From NCBI GenBank assembly GCA_902783895.1, contig CACZST010000004.1:1-36122 (forward strand): DNA of 36,122 bases, in the 5' to 3' direction. The position numbers were made by a program, and so were the translations under genes. Numbering within the stretch: the stretch's first letter is position 1; every line of letters starts with the position of its first letter. Below the pieces are notes generated by a model that did no database searches, was not told the DNA's origin, and was given only the letters and a program-made list of their open reading frames with translations. Source of the DNA: an uncultured Erysipelotrichaceae bacterium. Lineage in GTDB: Bacteria; Bacillota_I; Bacilli_A; RF39; UBA660. Below, piece by piece: positions 30,630 through 36,122 of this stretch.

Positions 30630-31873
30630 AAAACATCAATAGCTTTTCTCATTTTTAAATCATATTTAACTATGTCTAAACCACCAAATGTTTTTAAGAA
30701 TTCATCTTTAGTCATTTGATATTCCTTTGAAAGTTTTTCAGCTTCTGCTGAAGCTTCCTCATCAGGAATTTCAATTTTTTCTTCTTTAGCAACTTCTTCA
30801 AGAATTAATCTATGTTTAACTCTCTTTTCAGCTTCAGGTTTCATTTGATCTTTTAAAGCGCTTTCATCAGAATTAGTAAATTGATAGAACTGCTCTAAAG
30901 TAATACCTTGCATTTTTAAGTTTTGTTCATATTGACTAATCATTCTATCAAGTTCATCATTAATCATAACTTCAGGAATATCAACTTCAGTATCTTTAGC
31001 TAAAGCTTCTAATAAATCATCTAAATATTTGTTTTCAAATTCAGCTTCTTTACCAGTAAGTAAATTTTCAGATATTTGAGCTTCTAAAGTTTCCTTACTA
31101 TCAATTCCTTCCATTCCTAAATCTTCAAAGAATTCTTTATCAAGTTCAGGAACCTTAACTTCTTTAACTTCATGAATTTTAACTTTAAATGTAGCTTCCT
31201 TACCCTTTAAATCTTCAGCATGATAATCTTCTGGGAAAGTAACAACAACATCCTTTTCATCTCCAGATTTTAAACCAATTAATTGTTCTTCAAATCCAGG
31301 AATAAATGTTCCACTACCAATTTTTAAAGAATAGTTTTCGCCCTTTCCACCATCAAATGGTTTTCCATCAATAAATCCTTCAAAATCAATAATAGCTATA
31401 TCACCATCTTTGATTTCTCCATCTTTTAAAACATCTTCAGCATATCTTTGTCTCATGTTTTCAATTACTTCAGCAACTTCTTCTTTAGTTACTTTAGCTT
31501 TTTCTTTTTTAACATCTAATTTTTTGTAATCACCAAGCTTAACTTCTGGTCTTAAAGTTAAAATAAATTTAAAACTAATTCCATCTTTATCAATATTAGT
31601 AATACTAACATCTGGTCTTGCAACTAATTTTTCTAAATCCTCTTTATTTTCTTTAAGCATATTTTCGTAAGCTTTATCAATTACCATATCAGCTGCATCC
31701 ATAAATAGTGATTCTTCACCATATTTTTTTATAAATACATCTTTAGGGGCTTTACCTTGTCTAAATCCATCGATTTTTATTTTTTTACTATTTTTTTCAA
31801 AAGATTTATCTAACGCTGAAGCCCAATCTTTTCCTTCTACTTTTATTTCTATTTCTTTGACATTTTTTGCCAT
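30614..31873 (-). CDS. tig: Trigger factor
   Basis: Trigger factor is the ribosome-bound chaperone that meets nascent chains. The 419-residue protein has the ribosome-binding signature GFRQGKAPKDVFIKKYG (about 37-53), the FKBP-type prolyl isomerase domain (GDIAIIDFEGFIDGKPFDGG and IPGFEEQLIGLKSGDEKDVVVTFPEDY) and the C-terminal arm and cradle domain (MINDELDRMISQYEQNL). The ATG lies behind GGAGGCG, with its own promoter and terminator. Often followed by clpX elsewhere, which is not present here. Confidence 0.96.
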   Translation of the reverse strand: MAKNVKEIEIKVEGKDWASALDKSFEKNSKKIKIDGFRQGKAPKDVFIKKYGEESLFMDAADMVIDKAYENMLKENKEDLEKLVARPDVSITNIDKDGISFKFILTLRPEVKLGDYKKLDVKKEKAKVTKEEVAEVIENMRQRYAEDVLKDGEIKDGDIAIIDFEGFIDGKPFDGGKGENYSLKIGSGTFIPGFEEQLIGLKSGDEKDVVVTFPEDYHAEDLKGKEATFKVKIHEVKEVKVPELDKEFFEDLGMEGIDSKETLEAQISENLLTGKEAEFENKYLDDLLEALAKDTEVDIPEVMINDELDRMISQYEQNLKMQGITLEQFYQFTNSDESALKDQMKPEAEKRVKHRLILEEVAKEEKIEIPDEEASAEAEKLSKEYQMTKDEFLKTFGGLDIVKYDLKMRKAIDVLKGNE

Positions 31874-31892
31874 TTTATCGCCTCCATTTAAT

Positions 31893-31921
31893 AATATAAA
31901 CTATTTTTATTAATTTGTAAA
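31893..31921 (-). promoter_or_regulatory. Promoter of tig
   Basis: On the minus strand: TTTACA (31916-31921), 17-base spacer, TATATT (31893-31898), just after the mraY stop. Confidence 0.7.
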
Positions 31922-31923
31922 CC

Positions 31924-32910
31924 TTATATCCAAACACCAAAAGCAATTGCGGCCATACTTAATATTAAACCAGCAGACCAAAATAACCTAACAACATCAA
32001 CTTCACTCCAACCAAGTTTTTCAAAATGATGATGAAGTGGTGCCATTAAAAATACTTTTGTATGGAATTTCTTAATTGCAATCCACTGAATAATAACTGA
32101 TAATGTTTCAATAACAAACACACCAGCCACAATAATTAATGTAACTTCATGGTTCGAAATAATAGCTACTGAAGCAAGCGCCGCACCCAAAGCAAGCGAT
32201 CCAGTATCACCCATAAATATCTTAGCCGGATGACAATTATAAACTAAAAATCCAACAATTGATCCTACTAAAACAAAACAGAATATCGCAACTTCTTCAT
32301 GCCCTAAAGCCCAACTAGCACCCCAAGTAATCAAACCAAAAGCGAAAAACGCAATTGCTGAAAGACCACCAGCAAGACCATCCAAACCATCAGTAATATT
32401 TACTGCATTACTACTTGCAACTAAAACAAGAAGTAAAAACATTCCATAAAGCCATCCTAAATTAATCTTAATTCCAAGTGTATGAATATCTACAATAGGT
32501 TCATTACCACTACTCATAAATATATAGAAAAATACAAGCGCAATTATTATCTGAAAAAATAACTTTGTAAATATTGAAAGACCATCATTATTTTTTCTTT
32601 TCTTCATATCATCTACATATCCAAGTATTGCATAAGCAAGAAAGACAAACATAACAATAAATAAATTAGTTGAAAACTCAATTTTATGAGTTAACACCAA
32701 CATTATCATTATAAGACAAGTTGGAATGATAAATATAACTCCACCTGATGTTGGAGTACCATTTTTCACCAAATGTCTTTTTCCAAGTGTTGCACTTACT
32801 TGCTGTTGAATATTTTCTTTTGTAAATAATTTGACTACAAAATAACCAAACACCACTGAAAATGAAAAACCTAACATTACTGCCATCACAGCTTTAGCTA
32901 GTATTAACAT
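31924..32910 (-). CDS. mraY: Phospho-N-acetylmuramoyl-pentapeptide transferase
   Basis: MraY makes lipid I from UDP-MurNAc-pentapeptide and undecaprenyl phosphate in the membrane. The 328-residue protein has about ten membrane helices and the family motifs: RHLVKNGTPTSGGVIF, YVDDMKK (catalytic Asp pair), NAVNITDGLDGLAGG, GDTGSLALG and APLHHHFEKLGWSE. It stands alone rather than in a dcw cluster, with its own promoter. The ATG lies behind TTGGAGTTG. Confidence 0.96.
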   Translation of the reverse strand: MLILAKAVMAVMLGFSFSVVFGYFVVKLFTKENIQQQVSATLGKRHLVKNGTPTSGGVIFIIPTCLIMIMLVLTHKIEFSTNLFIVMFVFLAYAILGYVDDMKKRKNNDGLSIFTKLFFQIIIALVFFYIFMSSGNEPIVDIHTLGIKINLGWLYGMFLLLVLVASSNAVNITDGLDGLAGGLSAIAFFAFGLITWGASWALGHEEVAIFCFVLVGSIVGFLVYNCHPAKIFMGDTGSLALGAALASVAIISNHEVTLIIVAGVFVIETLSVIIQWIAIKKFHTKVFLMAPLHHHFEKLGWSEVDVVRLFWSAGLILSMAAIAFGVWI

Positions 32911-32933
32911 ATCATCAACTCCAAGTCCTTATA

Positions 32934-32962
32934 ATTATAACATTTTTATATATTTTTTTAAA
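32934..32962 (-). promoter_or_regulatory. Promoter of mraY
   Basis: On the minus strand: TTTAAA (32957-32962), 17-base spacer ending TGT, TATAAT (32934-32939). The weak -35 is offset by an extended -10. Confidence 0.55.
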
Positions 32963-32970
32963 GTAATATA

Positions 32971-32995
32971 AAATAAAATCTCAAATTAATGAGAT
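32971..32995 (-). terminator. Terminator of the DUF6056-like gene
   Basis: On the minus strand ATCTCA pairs with TGAGAT around a 6-base loop, followed by TTTATTTT, five bases past the stop. Confidence 0.65.
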
Positions 32996-32999
32996 CCTA

Positions 33000-34526
33000 T
33001 TAATTTTTAAGTTTATCAGATGTTTTAAGCTTATCTAAATCAATACCAATATTTTCCTTTTTAACCATAATTAAATGGGCATCATTTTTAATACCATATG
33101 ATTTCTTAAAACTATCCGCAAAAGGTCCAACCGAAGCCCACACATTAAGACCAAATACAGAATAACTTGGTAAATATAGTATTTCAACTCTGTCATAATC
33201 ACCTTTTTCAATCTGATAATTTATATATTTATTTCTAAGAGTATTTTCCTTATAAACATAACCACTATATAAAGTAAAACCTAACATAAATAATATAATT
33301 AATGTATTAGCCACATATTTAAATATTTTTTTATCAAATATATTAGGATTCATTTTTAATATTATCATTAAAAAACCAATACAAAGCATAAAATAAGTCA
33401 AACAAGTAGTTCTACCAGACCATATAGGAGAAAGCATCATTGATAAATTACTTATTAAACCAACTGCAATAAAATAAAGTGGTTTATAATACTTATATTT
33501 TTTAAAGAATACAACTAAAGTAATAGTAAATACTATAATATAAATTACCCAGAACAATATAATTTCTGGCTTATTATAATTACCAAGATAAATTAAAAAA
33601 TCACTTTTAATTATATTTACAATATAATCCGCAATAATACTTAAAATAGGAATAATCCCTAAATATATAAACAAAAATACCTTAATAAATTTTTCTTTAA
33701 CATTTTTATTTATAATCATAAACATAATAATTAATGAAAATATAATTATAAACGGCATATACATAAACGTATAATTAATAAATTTAGGAAAATTAACCAT
33801 AACCTTACCAAATATATTTAGTTCTCCAAAATCACCTGTTGTTTCAAGTCTCATAAAATTTCCAGGAGAAAATGCCATAAGTAAAAGACCAATAATTGAT
33901 GTAATTAAACATCCCAGCATTACCTTATCTATCTTTTTATTTTTTACATAATTAATAATAACATTAAATAAACAAACTAATACAATTGCCACTGATACAT
34001 TTTCAATAAACATACTAAATATAAACGTTAAGGGAATAAGTAAATATTCAAATTTATTTACCTTAATTTCTTTTCCATTTAACAAATCTCTTCTAATATA
34101 TATCAAATACATCATATACACCATTGGAATAAGATAAGTTACGTTACCTGTTTTCCAAACGTATACTTGCCCAAATATACCATTTTGAACAAATAAAATA
34201 ACCATTAAAACTAAAGGATATAAAACCTTTTGATACCTCTTTCCAATTATTTTAATAATCATTATATAAAAAACTGTCATTAAACTAGCGTTTAAAATAG
34301 CCCAAATAAATTGATTTGGAACAAGCAAACTTAAAGCAATTCTACTAAAAAATCTACCTTCCCATCCTTGATAAAACGTTACTGCATTATCAATTATTTG
34401 ACTAAAACTCAAATTCTTACTTAAATAATTTATCCAATCATCCCCACCAAGTGGAATTAATATACTAACTAGAAATATAAAAATAAAAAGTGAAATTGGA
34501 TAAATATTTTCCTTTATAAATTTCAT
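33000..34526 (-). CDS. DUF6056-like polytopic membrane protein (GT-C-like)
   Basis: A 508-residue protein with about eleven membrane helices. The motif pattern PLGGDDWINY after the first helix, FYQGWEGRFFSRIALSLL in the next loop, and GNVTYLIPMVYM further on match DUF6056-type proteins (from memory), which resemble GT-C glycosyltransferases; the DD pair after helix 1 fits that fold. An extracytosolic C-terminal domain (about 430-500) follows the last helix. Likely it transfers sugars from a lipid carrier to surface glycans; substrate unknown. The ATG lies behind AGGAGAG, 76 bases after the next surface gene's terminator, as its own unit. Confidence 0.7.
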   Translation of the reverse strand: MKFIKENIYPISLFIFIFLVSILIPLGGDDWINYLSKNLSFSQIIDNAVTFYQGWEGRFFSRIALSLLVPNQFIWAILNASLMTVFYIMIIKIIGKRYQKVLYPLVLMVILFVQNGIFGQVYVWKTGNVTYLIPMVYMMYLIYIRRDLLNGKEIKVNKFEYLLIPLTFIFSMFIENVSVAIVLVCLFNVIINYVKNKKIDKVMLGCLITSIIGLLLMAFSPGNFMRLETTGDFGELNIFGKVMVNFPKFINYTFMYMPFIIIFSLIIMFMIINKNVKEKFIKVFLFIYLGIIPILSIIADYIVNIIKSDFLIYLGNYNKPEIILFWVIYIIVFTITLVVFFKKYKYYKPLYFIAVGLISNLSMMLSPIWSGRTTCLTYFMLCIGFLMIILKMNPNIFDKKIFKYVANTLIILFMLGFTLYSGYVYKENTLRNKYINYQIEKGDYDRVEILYLPSYSVFGLNVWASVGPFADSFKKSYGIKNDAHLIMVKKENIGIDLDKLKTSDKLKN

Positions 34527-34592
34527 ATAACTCTCCTACCTTTTCTATAATAATTTTACCAAAAAATATATTAAAAATAAATTGATTTTAGT

Positions 34593-34616
34593 AAAAAAGA
34601 TATCAATTGATACCTT
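34593..34616 (-). terminator. Terminator of the surface gene at 34603-36066
   Basis: On the minus strand AAGGTATC pairs with GATATCTT (one wobble, 4-base loop), followed by TTTTAC. The stem covers the stop codon. Confidence 0.7.
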
Positions 34617-36066
34617 TCTTTTTAAATACCTTTAAATATAAATATCCACTTATAATAAGCAAAGCTACAGCACCAACTATTATAAATATTGATGTAAACA
34701 TTGATGTTGCAGGTACATCTACTATTTGAGCAATACTTGAACTTATACTATTTGAACTAGATGTTCCTCCCATACTTGATAATGTATATGGACTATTTTC
34801 ACTTCCATCTCCACCAGTTATACTAATAGAGGAATTTAAATGAGTTACGGGTCTTACACTGTAAGTATTAAAATATCTAGATGAATAAGAATCATACACA
34901 TATTCTGGACTAACCCCTTGATATGAAGAAGCATAAACCGTTTCATTGCTTCCATAAACAGGTGTTATAAGAAAATAATTAAAATCTGTAAATTTATACT
35001 TCTTAGATGGAATCAAATAATTTGACTCTGAACATTTATTAAAAGAATTATTTACATGAGAAGTGTACGTAGTCTTACCCTCACCAGATTCAGTTTTATA
35101 TTTTACATCAACAACATAATCTTTAATACTGTCATCATCATAATAATTACTATTAATTAAATTCCAAGAACCACACTTTTCTGAATTATTACTAGCTCCA
35201 ACAATATCACTAACACTTGCCATCGCAACTTTACCGTTCCAAGAATATTTGTCTTCAGCATTTTTGATATCCTTATTACTTTTTTCAATTTCATCATTAA
35301 ATCTTTCACTTAAATTATCAAATGTTTCCTTATATGTATCCATTTTCTCCTTATATGCATTCATTAAATATTCATTTGTTCTCCAGCCATACCTATCATC
35401 ATAAGAATTTCCCGTAGGATCTTGATCATACTTATCCTTATAAATTGAATATTTATTAGATGCATTTAAATAATTAGATTGTGTACTAAAATAGTCACTA
35501 AAATATTTATTATAATAATCAACACCACCAATTCCATACTTATAAGAAACTATTTGATTTCCCGCACCATTACTTAAATTAGATAAATAAATACCATTTA
35601 AATATTTATTAATAGTTGAATCTTCAGAAATTTTCCCTTCAAAAGAAAAATCAGAACTAGAAACATTACTAGGATAATAACCATTATTAAAATAATCGCT
35701 TTTACCCCATGCATTACATCCAAAACCAGACATATAACAATAATCACCTTTTGAAAAATCATTTTTAACTGTATCCAAATCAAAAACCATACCATTATCT
35801 AAAGCATTTGCTCTAATTATTTTTAAACTACCATCAGTTTCTACTGCCATTATTCTCCAAAGTTCATTATTAAATTTAATGAAATTATTTGGATTTGAAC
35901 CTTTATATACATATCTTCCATCAGTTACTTCATCTTTATAAATTCCATCACCTTCAGTTACAACTTTTGCCCTTAAAGTTGCAGATGCATTACTTGCAGC
36001 CATTACAGGACTTACCATACCAAAAGATAAGCTAATTAAACTTAAAAATAATAAAAACTTTTTCAT
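34603..36066 (-). CDS. Secreted surface protein with a VPATS C-terminal anchor
   Basis: A 487-residue paralogue of the protein at 17934-19070. It has a signal peptide (MKKFLLFLSLISLSFGMVSPVMA), then EGDGIYKDEVTDGRYVYKG and NPNNFIKFNNELWRIMAVETDG, KIIRAN, a Tyr, Asn and Ser-rich insertion of about 120 residues, a charged helical stretch (about 235-270, coiled-coil-like), WNGKVAMASVSDIVGASN, and the closing SVRPVTHLN then SENSPYTLS. The C-terminal anchor is QIVDVPATSMFTSI plus a hydrophobic helix plus KVFKKKGIN, again a sortase-type layout with VPATS. The ATG lies behind AGAGGAG. The upstream element at 36083-36122 is the same as that of its paralogue and runs off the window. Confidence 0.82.
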   Translation of the reverse strand: MKKFLLFLSLISLSFGMVSPVMAASNASATLRAKVVTEGDGIYKDEVTDGRYVYKGSNPNNFIKFNNELWRIMAVETDGSLKIIRANALDNGMVFDLDTVKNDFSKGDYCYMSGFGCNAWGKSDYFNNGYYPSNVSSSDFSFEGKISEDSTINKYLNGIYLSNLSNGAGNQIVSYKYGIGGVDYYNKYFSDYFSTQSNYLNASNKYSIYKDKYDQDPTGNSYDDRYGWRTNEYLMNAYKEKMDTYKETFDNLSERFNDEIEKSNKDIKNAEDKYSWNGKVAMASVSDIVGASNNSEKCGSWNLINSNYYDDDSIKDYVVDVKYKTESGEGKTTYTSHVNNSFNKCSESNYLIPSKKYKFTDFNYFLITPVYGSNETVYASSYQGVSPEYVYDSYSSRYFNTYSVRPVTHLNSSISITGGDGSENSPYTLSSMGGTSSSNSISSSIAQIVDVPATSMFTSIFIIVGAVALLIISGYLYLKVFKKKGIN

Positions 36067-36082
36067 TTTTTTACTCCTCTCT

Positions 36083-36122
36083 TATCTTACAATACCAGTT
36101 TATCAAAAAAAAAAAAAAAAAA
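36083..36122 (-). repeat. Homopolymer-linked promoter repeat, copy 2 (cut by the window edge)
   Basis: The 22-base block at 36083-36104 is identical to 19087-19108 and is joined to at least 18 A on the plus strand (36105-36122), where the sequence ends. On the minus strand this is a T run then GATAAACTGG and TATTGT upstream of the 34603-36066 surface gene. The contig probably ends here because the assembler could not pass a repeat of 40 or more identical bases. Confidence 0.8.

Noticed and set aside
1-36122. Mycoplasma-type genetic code (TGA as Trp)
   Set aside because: Several well-supported genes end at TGA (exporter, subunit A, LtaS-like, tdk) in the right place, and Trp positions use TGG.
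1-36122. tRNA or rRNA genes, CRISPR arrays, insertion sequences
   Set aside because: No cloverleaf-like blocks, spaced direct repeats, transposase frames or terminal inverted repeats were seen.

Overview
The window is AT-rich bacterial chromosome (roughly a quarter to 30% G+C by eye) with short intergenic gaps, strong AGGAGG/GGTGA-type ribosome binding sites, TTGxxx-16/17-TATAAT promoters and many U-tailed hairpin terminators. The ylbD-ylbE-rsmD order, the rpsU-yqeY pair, LtaS-type and SipW/TasA-type surface genes and an ER-type signal peptidase point to Bacillota, class Bacilli. It is probably an uncultured gut lineage near the Mollicutes or Erysipelotrichia side. TGA is used as a stop, so the Mycoplasma code does not apply. 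Nearly everything lies on the minus strand; the sortase and its partner are the only plus-strand genes. The window ends inside a poly(A) tract that belongs to a repeat also found at 19087-19129, so the right edge is probably a contig break.

Reading left to right: a hypothetical gene and a tag glycosylase gene broken by one in-frame stop (1-1030); the rpsU-yqeY operon (1056-1792); a compact bacteriocin locus (1811-4177) with a peptidase-containing ABC transporter followed by two double-glycine leader peptides too small for ordinary gene calling; rsmD, ylbE and ylbD; a TasA-like protein between two paralogous unknown genes (5352-6923); a membrane protein plus LtaS-like synthase operon (6974-9740); and an operon of a small membrane protein, a degenerate GGDEF sensor and a YihY-type membrane protein (9878-13248).

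Next is an export and surface-fibre region (13238-17154) with a prepilin-like protein, a DUF5305-like protein, a SipW-type signal peptidase fused to an extra membrane domain, and a second TasA-like protein. It is followed by yqeG, a surface protein with a VPSTS-type C-terminal anchor, and a housekeeping operon ruvA-tdk-ruvB-queA-miaA behind a LexA-like box. The divergent sortase pair comes next, then priA-fmt with two membrane proteins, a polymer-forming-like protein, tig, mraY, a DUF6056-like membrane protein, and a second large VPATS-anchored surface protein.

Three themes link the region. (1) A probable undescribed two-peptide bacteriocin with its own processing exporter; both predicted cores carry a single Cys three residues from the C-terminus. 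(2) A surface programme: two anchored proteins share an end-to-end module with the prepilin-like protein, both sit behind the same 22-bp element joined to a long homopolymer (21 bases in one, at least 18 in the other), and a sortase is encoded between them. This suggests a dispersed, possibly phase-variable surface family. (3) TasA/SipW-type secretion, with two TasA-like proteins and one unusual signal peptidase. Functions are read from motifs by eye; no database search was run.
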